Shown here: in pieces, positions 7,933-16,481 of the stretch
Position numbering within the stretch: position 1 is the stretch's first letter
How the letters are laid out: every line of letters begins with the position of its first letter
Assembly (NCBI GenBank): GCA_016744135.1
Contig: JADGEX010000001.1
Location: 1,375,029-1,439,028, forward strand
DNA: 64,000 nucleotides
Reading direction: 5' to 3'
DNA from: Pseudodesulfovibrio sp.
Lineage (GTDB): Bacteria > Desulfobacterota > Desulfovibrionia > Desulfovibrionales > Desulfovibrionaceae
Made by a program: the position numbers and the translations under genes
Notes under the pieces: model-generated
What the model was told of the DNA's origin: nothing
Databases searched by the model: none
The model's input: the letters and a program-made list of their open reading frames with translations, nothing else

Positions 7933-9161
7933 TAATCTATACTCCTCAGGACCAGAGAGGTGTTGATCCCTCCCAGGCCAAAACTATTCTTGATCCAAAA
8001 TTCAGTTTGCAACGCGGATGTTTCAGTGGGGAGATGAATACCCTCACATCCTTCAGCAACTTCTTCCAAATTCATATTGGGGAGAAGGCGCTCCTCCCGG
8101 ACCGACAGGATACTTATGATCGTTTCCAACACGCCGGATGCGGCCATTGTATGTCCCATGTATCCTTTGTAGCTAGAAACCGGGGTATCCCCGCCGAACA
8201 GATCTTTAACAGCCACCGCCTCGGCCCTATCGCCTGCGAATGTAGACGTTGCGTGAGCATTCACGTAGCCGATCGCATCTGCTGAAATATCTGCAGACTC
8301 AAAAGCCAATTCCATGCATCTCCTGATAGCCATCGGATCAGGATTGGCTACGCTTGACGGGTCAAATGTCATGCCCGTACCAGCAACCTCAGCTAAGATG
8401 GCTGCACCTCGCTGCTCGGCACTTTCCAAAGATTCAAGCAGAAGCATCCCACACCCCTCTGAACAGACAACGCCATCTCTATTCGCATCAAACGGCCTGG
8501 ATGCAAATTGCGGCTCGTCATTCCTGTGATAAGAGGCGGCCTCCATGATATCGAAGGTCCCTACTGTCAGTGGATGGAACTCTTCAGTCCCACCACAGAG
8601 AACGGCGTCCTGTTTGCCATATGCGACAGCCTCATACCCCTGAATGACGGCTTGGCTCCCTGTTGCACAAGCAGCCGAAGGTGCAACGACCTGCCCATGC
8701 AAGCCCAAAGCCTGACCGACGTTGCTGGCGGCCGAATGATTCATAACTTTGAAAAAATGAGTAGACTTGATACTCGAGATGCCGCCATCGCGGAAATAGC
8801 TTCGGAAAAAATCTTCCAAGGCAGCGGGGCCGCCGGTAGTACTACCTAATACCAGTCCAAGTCGCTCAGGAGCAAAAGTCTCCGTATCAGCCTCCCCCTG
8901 CAGAAGAGCTTGTTGCGCTGCAAAAGTTGCAAATATGGACATGGGGGACATGGAACGCCGCTTCTGCCGAGGAATCTGCTTCGCATCAATGGCCGGAACT
9001 ATACCGCCAATCCGAGGTCTGAGCCCATCCATTTCCTCCAAACCAGGCACGCGGGCAATCCCACTACGTCCGTTACTCAACCCAGTCCACAGGGGATCAA
9101 TGCCAACCCCATATGAGGATACGGCTCCCATGCCCGTTATCACAACCCTTTTTAGTTGCAT
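7932..9161 (-). CDS. Beta-ketoacyl-ACP synthase (FabF-like), second of the operon
   Basis: A 409-residue thiolase-fold condensing enzyme. The nucleophile is Cys165 in PSAACATGSQ, and the two active-site histidines are in NAHATSTFAGD and KGYMGHTMAASG, so the Cys-His-His triad of an active KAS I/II enzyme is complete. It is not a chain-length factor. It overlaps the FAD oxidoreductase stop by 10 bases and the ACP start by 3. It probably extends an ACP-bound chain. Confidence 0.92.
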   Translation of the reverse strand: MQLKRVVITGMGAVSSYGVGIDPLWTGLSNGRSGIARVPGLEEMDGLRPRIGGIVPAIDAKQIPRQKRRSMSPMSIFATFAAQQALLQGEADTETFAPERLGLVLGSTTGGPAALEDFFRSYFRDGGISSIKSTHFFKVMNHSAASNVGQALGLHGQVVAPSAACATGSQAVIQGYEAVAYGKQDAVLCGGTEEFHPLTVGTFDIMEAASYHRNDEPQFASRPFDANRDGVVCSEGCGMLLLESLESAEQRGAAILAEVAGTGMTFDPSSVANPDPMAIRRCMELAFESADISADAIGYVNAHATSTFAGDRAEAVAVKDLFGGDTPVSSYKGYMGHTMAASGVLETIISILSVREERLLPNMNLEEVAEGCEGIHLPTETSALQTEFWIKNSFGLGGINTSLVLRSID

Positions 9162-10624
9162 GTAAGCACCTCTTTTCTCAATTCATCCTGACCGAAAACC
9201 ATACCGCATGCCACGTAGGCCGAAATGACAGCCCCAAGCACCCCAGGCGCAACAACAGATTGCCCTGCCAGGAACAACCCTTTGATTTTTGTCATCGGTA
9301 ATACCGGATACTGGCCTTGAGAGTGCTCAACTCCATAGATCGCCCCCGCAGGAGAGCAACCATAGTCTTTGAACGTACATGGAGTTGCGAAATCAACAAC
9401 ACTCAGTTGACCTGCAATTTCAGGACAGTTTTTGGCAAGGGCCGCCAAGAGTTCATCAAGCATACCCGCCTTATACTGGGCATATGCATCACTACGCTTC
9501 CCGTTCACATCCGCCCAAGCCGTATCTCCAAGAGCTGGTGCCGGGCACATAATCACGACACTCCCATCTGCCTCGGCCTTCCCAATAAAAAAGGGAGAAT
9601 CCACCAAATGCCCGGAGACAGAATACATGGCTCGAGTACCGCTAGAGTTAAACTGAAGCAAATTCCGCTTTAACAAAAAGGCGGGAGCTTCCTTCAACTT
9701 ACCAAAGACCATAAATGCTGAATGCGAATTACGCAGCCTACGGATTCTCTTCCTGTAACCAGGGCGCATAGCCGACTCCGGGAGCATGTCCATTAGACAC
9801 GGAGGAGACGCTGTATACACACACTGTTTAGCTTCTAACTTTTGCCCACCCTCTAACTCGACGCCAGAGAAGTCACCAGACACATCAAGGTCCAATTTAC
9901 GCACCCCGCGTCCACAATAGACATCCACACCAAACGCCTTGAGTTGCCGCTGATATCCTTTCACAACAGCCTGCCCACCGCCCTGTACGCTATGAACAGA
10001 ATTAATATATGACCCGGCAACCTGTGCATGGGTGCGGAGAAGAGCCCGCTCTGGTGGCACACCGTAAAGAAGAGTGTGGGCGCTCAAGACAGCCTTCAGT
10101 CCTTCGTCATCCGTCAGGCTATCCAAAAAACTAAGAAGAGTCCGATCATCTCGCTCTAACGAAAACGCATCTTCGGAAAAAGGGCGCTCAAGATTGAGGT
10201 AAGAAGATTCTTCCCACTCCTTATCAATCTCACGGAAATATGCAGAAATAGCAGATTCATCGCCTGGAAATTCTTCCTGCAATGCTTGCTTGTAGCGATT
10301 CTTGCCTGCAGGCTGAAGAAATCTTTGACCGGAATCACGGAAACGTATTTCGTCAAACCCATCCTCTGGAAAAGACTCAAATGACAATTCAGAGGCAACA
10401 CCAAGATGGTTGAAATACCGTACCAGTGGGCCATCTGAACCTAGCCCTCCAGTGTAATGCAGTCCGGTGTCATAGTACGTCCCTTTTCGTCGGAACCCAC
10501 GCAGTATCGGTGCCAGTTGCGCATCCTGCTCAACCAAGGCAACGCTCGCGCCTTGCTTAGCAAAGATCAATGCGGCAGTCATCCCAGAGACACCGCCGCC
10601 TACAACCACTACCTCATACTTCAT
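9152..10624 (-). CDS. FAD-dependent oxidoreductase, phytoene desaturase-like
   Basis: From ATG 10624, two bases after the ketosynthase stop, this is a 490-residue protein; a 19-residue upstream extension lies inside the ketosynthase and is unlikely to be used. The N-terminal EVVVVGGGVSGMTAAL with a following acidic LVEQD is the dinucleotide-binding Rossmann motif. The DTGLHYTGG region and the C-terminal KGLFLAGQSVVAPGVLGAV resemble carotenoid desaturase/isomerase enzymes. It probably introduces or rearranges double bonds in a polyene or acyl chain. Desaturases of this type are not part of the basic aryl polyene set, but are common in ladderane-type clusters. Confidence 0.85.
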   Translation of the reverse strand: MKYEVVVVGGGVSGMTAALIFAKQGASVALVEQDAQLAPILRGFRRKGTYYDTGLHYTGGLGSDGPLVRYFNHLGVASELSFESFPEDGFDEIRFRDSGQRFLQPAGKNRYKQALQEEFPGDESAISAYFREIDKEWEESSYLNLERPFSEDAFSLERDDRTLLSFLDSLTDDEGLKAVLSAHTLLYGVPPERALLRTHAQVAGSYINSVHSVQGGGQAVVKGYQRQLKAFGVDVYCGRGVRKLDLDVSGDFSGVELEGGQKLEAKQCVYTASPPCLMDMLPESAMRPGYRKRIRRLRNSHSAFMVFGKLKEAPAFLLKRNLLQFNSSGTRAMYSVSGHLVDSPFFIGKAEADGSVVIMCPAPALGDTAWADVNGKRSDAYAQYKAGMLDELLAALAKNCPEIAGQLSVVDFATPCTFKDYGCSPAGAIYGVEHSQGQYPVLPMTKIKGLFLAGQSVVAPGVLGAVISAYVACGMVFGQDELRKEVLTCN

Positions 10625-10626
10625 GA

Positions 10627-11841
10627 CTAAAAGGAAATGACAAGAGCCGAGTTTGTCCCACCAAATCCTGCAGAATTGCAAAGGGCAGTAGTGGGAGGAG
10701 TGATATCATTGTCGGTCAAGATATTGAGCTTAGCACTAAACTCATCAGGCCCATTGAAATTTGCATTAGCTACAGTTATGCCCATCTGACGCATGATGAC
10801 CGTGCATGCAACCTGAGACGCGCCGGCCATCCAAAACTCATGACCAGTGAGTCCCTTGAGGGAAGACACGCGGGGGCAATTCTCCCCAAAGACAGAATGG
10901 ATATTCCTAGCCTCGGCTCCATCGCCTGCTGGAGTGGAAGTGGCATGGGCACATATATAGTCAATATCAGACACATTCACCCGTGCCTGCTTCATGGCAC
11001 ATGACATAGCAGCTGCCAGCCCCGTATCACTCGGGACCGAAATGTTCCCACCATCAGACGAAAAACCATAACCTGCCACCGTCCCAAGGATTGAAGCTCC
11101 ACGTTTTTCAGCGAGATCACGACGTTCCAGGACAATGACAGCAGCCCCGCCGCTCGGGACCAAGCCATCGCGATCGGCATCAAAGGGCCTGGAGGCCTGC
11201 TGTGGACTACTCATACGGCCTGAAAACGCCCCAAGTCCATCAAAACTGCACATGGACTGCCAATTGATCTCCTGCGCACCGCCACAAATCATCCGCTCTT
11301 GTCGCCCAAGCGCAATAAGATCAGCAGCTTGGCCTACAGCATGCCCACCACTGGCGCATGCACCACTCAATGTCCATGAAGCCCCCCTCGTCTTCAAAAT
11401 AGTATTCAAATTCATGGAAACGTTGGATGTCATGGACTTAAAAATCGTTCCACTACCGATGAGGCGCGTCTCCTTGCGCTCCTGCAATTTCTCCACTTGA
11501 TCAATAGCGGCGAGGCAACTGGAATCCGAACCAAAAATGAGCCCGGTTTGATCATTCTGCAGATCGTCAGGCTCAAGGCCAGACTGCTGCAACGCCTCAA
11601 CCACTGCCGTGTGCGCTTGGATAGCGAATTCCGGCATAGTCTTGCGCTGTTTTCGACTCAGGTATTGCTTTGAATCGAATCCAAGAATTCGTCCTGTGAG
11701 TCCACTTTGAAAGCCACGCCCAATGCGCTCATCGTCAACGACAATACCACTTTTACCTTCAAGCAAAGAGGCAGAAACGGCATCTGCGCCAATGCCCAGG
11801 CAGGAGACAAGACCAATTCCAGTGATTACAACTTCATGCAT
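10627..11841 (-). CDS. Beta-ketoacyl-ACP synthase, first of the operon
   Basis: A 404-residue condensing enzyme. Cys162 in LSGACASGGHA is the nucleophile; the histidines are in ICAHATSTPAGD and KGLTGHEFWMAGA. All three catalytic residues are present. Compared with the second ketosynthase the sequence differs widely (for example EINWQSM and GLGAFSG near the middle), so the two are not a recent duplication and may act on different chain lengths or starters. It follows the ketoreductase by 8 bases. Confidence 0.92.
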   Translation of the reverse strand: MHEVVITGIGLVSCLGIGADAVSASLLEGKSGIVVDDERIGRGFQSGLTGRILGFDSKQYLSRKQRKTMPEFAIQAHTAVVEALQQSGLEPDDLQNDQTGLIFGSDSSCLAAIDQVEKLQERKETRLIGSGTIFKSMTSNVSMNLNTILKTRGASWTLSGACASGGHAVGQAADLIALGRQERMICGGAQEINWQSMCSFDGLGAFSGRMSSPQQASRPFDADRDGLVPSGGAAVIVLERRDLAEKRGASILGTVAGYGFSSDGGNISVPSDTGLAAAMSCAMKQARVNVSDIDYICAHATSTPAGDGAEARNIHSVFGENCPRVSSLKGLTGHEFWMAGASQVACTVIMRQMGITVANANFNGPDEFSAKLNILTDNDITPPTTALCNSAGFGGTNSALVISF

Positions 11842-11849
11842 AGTAAGGC

Positions 11850-12569
11850 CTAGGTGTGGATGCCGCCATTAACGCCAATGACCTGCCCCGTAATGTAAGA
11901 TGCAGCAGGAGAGCAGAGGAAAGATACAACACCTGCAACCTCGTCAGGAGTGCCGATACGTCCAAGTGGAATCTGTTTCTTAATCTCATCAATTGGAAGA
12001 CCATCGAGCATTCCAGTATCAATAAAACCTGGGGTCACGGCATTGACCAAAATGCCACGTTTACCAACTTCTTTCGCAAGTGAACGCGTTGCACCGATAA
12101 GCCCGGCCTTGGCTGCAGAATAATTGGTTTGACCAGCTACTCCAGTCTCTCCTGATGTGGATGAAATGTTAACGATCCGCCCTGTGCGCTTGCGCAGCAT
12201 GGCGGGCACAACAATCCGGCTAACATTGAAAAAGCCATTCAGATGAACATTGAGCACATCTTGCCAGTCATCAATACTCATAAGCAGCATAATCCCATCG
12301 CGAGTGAAGCCAGCGTTATTGACTAGGACTGTAGGAGTTTCCTGTTCAAGGCAAGGGGTAAGAGCTGATTCAACAGCTGAATACGAGGCTACATCGAACG
12401 GAAGCAAACGGCAGGAACGCCCGAAACTTTCAATATCATCAGATATATCTCGAGCAGCTGCATCATTAGACCTGTAGTTTAACCAAATATCGTATCCATC
12501 AGAAGCCAATTGGCGAGATATAGCTGCACCAATACCAGCACTTGCACCAGTAACTAGAGCAATTGGCAT
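11850..12569 (-). CDS. 3-oxoacyl-ACP reductase (FabG-like short-chain dehydrogenase)
   Basis: A 239-residue [11 protein letters not shown] is the NADP-binding glycine motif (residues 7-14), NNAG follows near 90, and the catalytic Ser and YSAAK (Tyr-x3-Lys) are near 138-155. The ending [20 protein letters not shown] is typical FabG. It is the first visible gene of the operon. Its start is preceded on the minus strand by an A-rich leader with AAAGG-like sequence and lies only 87 bases from the insertion sequence. Confidence 0.93.
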   Translation of the reverse strand: MPIALVTGASAGIGAAISRQLASDGYDIWLNYRSNDAAARDISDDIESFGRSCRLLPFDVASYSAVESALTPCLEQETPTVLVNNAGFTRDGIMLLMSIDDWQDVLNVHLNGFFNVSRIVVPAMLRKRTGRIVNISSTSGETGVAGQTNYSAAKAGLIGATRSLAKEVGKRGILVNAVTPGFIDTGMLDGLPIDEIKKQIPLGRIGTPDEVAGVVSFLCSPAASYITGQVIGVNGGIHT

Positions 12570-12718
12570 TTTTATATACCTTTATAATTTTTCCTTTAAA
12601 AAAATAAAACTACACCAAGCCCGGTGAGCGCGCAATATGATTTTGACGCTCGCTTAGAGAAGTGGGTCCACTTTGTTGGACCACTGAGCGGCGAATTTAA
12701 GGTGGACAATTTTACAGG

Positions 12719-13600
12719 TTACGCCGCCTTGTGGGTCCATCCCAGAGGGGGTACCCCCTCTGGGATGGGACCGCTTTGATATATCTCCATCGGCTTGCGT
12801 CCGTCAAAGGTCTTGTGAGGACGCCGATTGTTGTAGAAGTTAAACCACCAAGCCAAGGCTCTCCGCAGCTCACTTCCTGTCTCCAGTTCCCGCAAGTAAA
12901 CACATTCGTATTTCAAAGACTTCCAGAGTCGTTCGATCATAACGTTGTCCATCCAACGCTCGCGGCCATCCATTGAGATACGGCTACCAGTATCCCTCAG
13001 AGTCTTTGTGAACTCATAACTGGTAAACTGACTGCCCTGATCCGTATTGAATATCTCAGGGACGCCATAACGGTTAATTGCGTCCTCTAAGGCCGCAACA
13101 CAAAAGTCGGCATCCATCGTATTTGACAAACGCCAAGAAAAGACCGCACGATTATGCCAATCCATAACTGCCACAAGGTACAAGAAGCCTCTTTTCATCG
13201 GGATATACGTTATGTCCGTGCACCAAACCTGATTGGGTTTCGTAATCGCCATATTGCGCAGTAAATAAGGATACGTCTTATGCTGTGGATGTGGCTGGCT
13301 CGTATTTGGCTTTTGGTAAATTGCCATCAAACCCATCTTTCGCATCAGCCGACGTACTCGACCACGACCAACCCAATGCCCTTCATCCCGCAGGATGTTG
13401 CGCATTTGGCGTGAACCGAAGAACGGCAACTCCATGAACAACTTGTCGATGCGTTTCATCAGTTCCAAGTTGTACGCAGACTCGCCAATTGGCTGATAGT
13501 AATATGTTGAGCGTTGCCGCTTGAGAATTCTGCACTGCCGTCGGACGCTGAGTTGTGGATGCTCTTTATCAACGACTTCACGCCTTCGCTCGCAGCTCAA
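12719..13600 (-). CDS. IS3-family transposase OrfB (DDE integrase core)
   Basis: A 293-residue protein with an N-terminal HTH_21-like region and an rve core. The catalytic residues are in WCTDITYIP (first Asp), [11 protein letters not shown] (second Asp) and [13 protein letters not shown] (Glu). The C-terminal [18 protein letters not shown] is standard. The start is TTG at 13600, overlapping the orfA stop as TTGA, in the -1 frame relative to orfA. This could be read by re-initiation, or by frameshifting on the T-rich stretch GATTTTTTG just upstream. Confidence 0.93.
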   Translation of the reverse strand: MSCERRREVVDKEHPQLSVRRQCRILKRQRSTYYYQPIGESAYNLELMKRIDKLFMELPFFGSRQMRNILRDEGHWVGRGRVRRLMRKMGLMAIYQKPNTSQPHPQHKTYPYLLRNMAITKPNQVWCTDITYIPMKRGFLYLVAVMDWHNRAVFSWRLSNTMDADFCVAALEDAINRYGVPEIFNTDQGSQFTSYEFTKTLRDTGSRISMDGRERWMDNVMIERLWKSLKYECVYLRELETGSELRRALAWWFNFYNNRRPHKTFDGRKPMEIYQSGPIPEGVPPLGWTHKAA

Positions 13601-13908
13601 ATTTTGGCGAAGGCTTGTTGCAAAAAATCCTTCTCGATTAGAAATTGGCCAATCTTAGCGTGCAGATCCTTAATATGCGCTTCATCGGTTTGCTGGCTCT
13701 TTTGCTGTTTGCCGGAAAAACCGGCAACGATCTGTTCTTTAGCTTGTCTCTTCCATTGGGATATCTGATTGGTGTGAACGCCATACTTGCTGGCTAACTC
13801 GGAAAGCGTGAGTTCACCGGACAGAGCATCCAGGGCAACACGGGCTTTAAATTCAGCAGTAAATCTTCTTCTCTTCTTGGACATCGAAAAGCCTCCTTCG
13901 GCTATCAT
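13597..13908 (-). CDS. IS3-family transposase OrfA (helix-turn-helix)
   Basis: A 103-residue protein starting KKRRRFTAEFKARVAL, with the LSELASKYGVHTNQISQWKR helix-turn-helix and a C-terminal leucine-zipper-like helix (HIKDLHAKIGQFLIEKDFL). It binds the IS ends and helps form the OrfAB transposase. The alternative start MSKKRRRF lies at 13887 and has an AAGGAGGC ribosome-binding site just upstream (AAGGAGGCTTTTCG then ATG); that start may be the real one. Confidence 0.9.
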   Translation of the reverse strand: MIAEGGFSMSKKRRRFTAEFKARVALDALSGELTLSELASKYGVHTNQISQWKRQAKEQIVAGFSGKQQKSQQTDEAHIKDLHAKIGQFLIEKDFLQQAFAKI

Positions 13909-13952
13909 ATGTCCACCTTAAACTGTGGTCCAGTTTCTTAGACCCACTTCTC

Positions 13953-14098
13953 ACTTTCAATGCGAATTGATGCTTTCGGAACTAGCCAGCAAGTACAAAA
14001 TAAATCTCATCTTCCGGCTCGAACACATTATTTTTGACGACGAAAAACTTGAGAAAAAGGCTCCCCGCTCTTACCGCTGGAGACTCTACATTTCGTAA
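13953..14098 (+). pseudogene. 3' remnant of a gene cut by the insertion sequence
   Basis: Reading the plus strand out of the right IS end, one frame is open for about 48 codons and ends at TAA 14096-14098. It contains ELASKYKINLIF and then HIIFDDEKLEKKAP. An ATG at 13970 could start a 42-residue peptide, but there is no ribosome-binding site close to it. The residue mix looks protein-like, and no matching N-terminal part is seen left of the IS. I read it as the tail of a truncated gene; the family is not recognised. Confidence 0.4.
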
Positions 14099-14132
14099 AT
14101 CCACTACCTCTCCCAAACTTCAACCTAAACAC

Positions 14133-14201
14133 GCTACTCCCCCCGTTACTGTATGTCTAACCTAGACATACAGTAACGTTTTTTGGGGGCATACAGTAAC
14201 G
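14133..14201. promoter_or_regulatory. Palindromic operator-like element, copy 1
   Basis: A perfect 16-bp inverted repeat, CGTTACTGTATGTCTA (14144-14159) and its complement (14163-14178) with a 3-base spacer, is followed by a third half-site CATACAGTAACG at 14190-14201. The 23 bases 14133-14155 recur exactly at 17911-17933. The third half-site ends 10 bases before a TTGACA -35-like box, so binding there could control the ATPase gene. The six T after the palindrome would also allow it to act as a terminator. Confidence 0.65.
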
Positions 14202-14211
14202 CTTTTGGGTA

Positions 14212-14240
14212 TTGACATGTATAGCAAAAATCTCTTAAAG
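14212..14240 (+). promoter_or_regulatory. Candidate sigma-70 promoter of the ATPase gene
   Basis: TTGACA at 14212-14217 is followed after 17 bases by TTAAAG (14235-14240). The ATPase start codon lies 33 bases further on. The -35 box is perfect and the -10 box is weak, which would suit a repressed or activated promoter next to the palindromic element. Confidence 0.4.
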
Positions 14241-14272
14241 ATTTTTGTAGTACCAATACAAATGGAGACATC

Positions 14273-16033
14273 ATGAAAACGACTCAAGCTTTCAAAGAAA
14301 AGGACCTGCGAAAGATTCAAGTCCTGACTGGTGGTTCGTCTGCGAAAACCCAAAGCCACCCCACTCAACCTCGACTCTACGAATTTGACGAAGGCGACAC
14401 ACTCTCCTTTGACGAGGGGACACATGGCGTACTGGTTATTGGAGGAGTAGGCAGAGGCAAGACGGCGTCATTTATGTTGCCCATGGCATCTTCACTGATC
14501 GAGAACGGACTGCCTGGGCTCATCATCGACATCAAAAACAATTTCACGGATCAAATACGCAAGCTAGCCAAAACCGCCGGACGCGAAGATGACATCATTG
14601 AAATCGGCACGCATCCTTCAGCCACTCCCATAAATATTTTGGCAGGGCTCAGTTTGGATGAAATGCACCAACTGTTTGAATCGCTTATCATCAGCGGCAT
14701 GGAGAACAGCCGAAACATAGACTGGCTCCATAAAGGTATCCGGATACTCAGCGATGTCGCTATGTTGCTACATTACGTATCACAAAATAATTTACTATTT
14801 GTACCTAACTTCGTATTACTCGATAAATGCATTAATGATTATGAATTCGCACGCACTGTTTTTAAAATGTACTTGGACAGTGCATACGATGCCAAAGATT
14901 ACTGCCAACGCGCTTTTGTCACGAGGGTCCAAACTTCAGCCTTCCATATCTTCACTCCGCAAGACCAAACGACATCGTCCAAGTATGAAGAACAGCTCGC
15001 CTTCCAGCTTTACACACCACGACTGGTCCTAGGAGCCATCACTTCAGATGATTCTCTGTGCGCCAACCTGTCGGGGATGGATTGCTCGCTCACTCTGGAT
15101 TACCGAGAACTTCTGAAAAACAATAAGATCGTCCTGCTCCGCTTTAAACATACGCAGGGACATGCAGCCAAACTGCTGGCACGACTGCTCAAAGAAAAAT
15201 ACTACGCGGACATCTATCGTACTTTGGACCAGGATTACGAACGCCCTAAGCATTGCTTTTTCATGGCCGACGAATACCAAGACGTCATCAACGTCTCACC
15301 GGACAACACTTTTGATGACTTTTCTTGGTTTTCTAAGGCACGTGAATTTGGCTGCATCAACGTGGTGGCTTCACAGGCACTCTCAAGCCTGTATGCAAAC
15401 AGTTCCCAGCGAGATCAAGTCAATGCTCTGGTTGCGAATTGCTCCACCAAAATCGTCCTGCAAAACGATGATCCGGCAGCCGATGCTTATTTCCGACACT
15501 TCTGCGGCTTGGACAAAACACTCGCTCAACTGGGAGCAGCCGAAGCACTTGTCTCTCGCTTCGATTTGAAGAAACGCGAACAAACAGTCAAAATGTTGCA
15601 TTGCAGCCAGGCCTTTAAACGAATACAGGCGCAATTAGTTCAGCTTAAGGAGGTTACTCCTCCCACAAACGTCTGCAAATCCCACATCAATTTACTACGA
15701 AATATTGATACCGTACTGCAACTTCACAAGCTACCACGGGCAATCAAAATACGACCTGACTATTTAGAACTGACCACAACCTTCAAAGACCTATTCGAGG
15801 ACTTGGACGAAGTAAAAATCAGGTACAGAGAAGGACTCCATAGTGAAGTCATGGATGCATTGAAAACCCTGCACACAAACTACAGCGGTAAGTTTACTGT
15901 CAACGGAATCATTGAAGTCAACTATGGCATCATCTACCTCGACATTAATTCAGATTTCGATGTTGAAGATGAAATAGATGACTTCGTACGCGAACTAGTG
16001 GAGAAAGGACATGAAGAACAGAAAAACAGATAA
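14273..16033 (+). CDS. TraG/VirD4/HerA-like P-loop ATPase without membrane helices
   Basis: A 586-residue protein. Walker A is GGVGRGKT at residues 57-64; the Walker B-like FFMADEYQD is near 328-337; SKAREFGCINVVASQALSSLY after it matches the sensor motif of TraG/VirD4 coupling ATPases. Unlike coupling proteins of conjugation systems it has no N-terminal membrane helices, and no relaxase or type IV secretion genes are near. The last 100 residues are acidic and end near FVRELVEKGHEE. It may be a DNA-pumping ATPase of the island or part of an unknown system. The next gene overlaps its end by 23 bases. Confidence 0.65.
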   Translation: MKTTQAFKEKDLRKIQVLTGGSSAKTQSHPTQPRLYEFDEGDTLSFDEGTHGVLVIGGVGRGKTASFMLPMASSLIENGLPGLIIDIKNNFTDQIRKLAKTAGREDDIIEIGTHPSATPINILAGLSLDEMHQLFESLIISGMENSRNIDWLHKGIRILSDVAMLLHYVSQNNLLFVPNFVLLDKCINDYEFARTVFKMYLDSAYDAKDYCQRAFVTRVQTSAFHIFTPQDQTTSSKYEEQLAFQLYTPRLVLGAITSDDSLCANLSGMDCSLTLDYRELLKNNKIVLLRFKHTQGHAAKLLARLLKEKYYADIYRTLDQDYERPKHCFFMADEYQDVINVSPDNTFDDFSWFSKAREFGCINVVASQALSSLYANSSQRDQVNALVANCSTKIVLQNDDPAADAYFRHFCGLDKTLAQLGAAEALVSRFDLKKREQTVKMLHCSQAFKRIQAQLVQLKEVTPPTNVCKSHINLLRNIDTVLQLHKLPRAIKIRPDYLELTTTFKDLFEDLDEVKIRYREGLHSEVMDALKTLHTNYSGKFTVNGIIEVNYGIIYLDINSDFDVEDEIDDFVRELVEKGHEEQKNR

Positions 16034-16439
16034 CTACTTTCAACGCGAACAGATGTTTAACCGCTATCTGATCAAGGCTGGCCATAATTTATTAACAGAA
16101 AAAGCAAACTACAGAGTTCCTGTAGGTTGGATCAATATCGTCGTAGAACTTTTTAAACGAGTCAGGCAATATCACCCAAACCTCAAAATTGAGAGCATGA
16201 TTATCGTTGAGCCCTCACACAGTTACGGCAGTAAATTCTTTTTTGCATACATAGCGCCCGACAAACAACGGTACGATGACCTCTTGCACAAACCCCGCTC
16301 CCTGCGCTGGATCGAACTACAGGCCCGCCGACAAGTTTATGCAACATGTTCCAGGTGCGGACGACCACTCAAAGGCCCAAGCAAAAAGAACCGTTGTCTG
16401 GTATGTGCTCGTAAAAATGGCTTCAAGAGTTTCAACTAG
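16011..16439 (+). CDS. Hypothetical protein with C-terminal zinc ribbon
   Basis: A 142-residue basic protein. The C-terminus carries CSRCGRPLKG, then CLVCARK, four cysteines spaced as a zinc ribbon (about residues 113-134). The N-terminal 100 residues (NYFQREQMFNRYLIKAGHNLL onward) form a mixed alpha/beta domain I cannot assign. It overlaps the ATPase gene by 23 bases, so the two are probably translated together and may work as partners. Confidence 0.55.
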   Translation: MKNRKTDNYFQREQMFNRYLIKAGHNLLTEKANYRVPVGWINIVVELFKRVRQYHPNLKIESMIIVEPSHSYGSKFFFAYIAPDKQRYDDLLHKPRSLRWIELQARRQVYATCSRCGRPLKGPSKKNRCLVCARKNGFKSFN

Positions 16440-16481
16440 TCAGCCATTGCCGCGCGCAACGTTGATTGTTACATAAGAAAA

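Larger units (their letters stand above)
12657..13952 (-). mobile_element. IS3-family insertion sequence
   Basis: About 1.3 kb carrying orfA and orfB on the minus strand. The ends match as inverted repeats: GAGAAGTGGGTC at 12657-12668 and its complement at 13941-13952. Further in, TTGGACCAC and TTAAGGTGGACA are also shared. If the IS3-type TG...CA rule applies, the true ends may be 12663 and 13946. No clear 3-4 bp target duplication is seen next to either choice of ends. Both ORFs are intact, so the element may be active. Confidence 0.88.

Noticed and set aside
12657-13952. Target-site duplication of the insertion sequence
   Set aside because: Flanks (CTTA and ACTT) do not match for either choice of ends.
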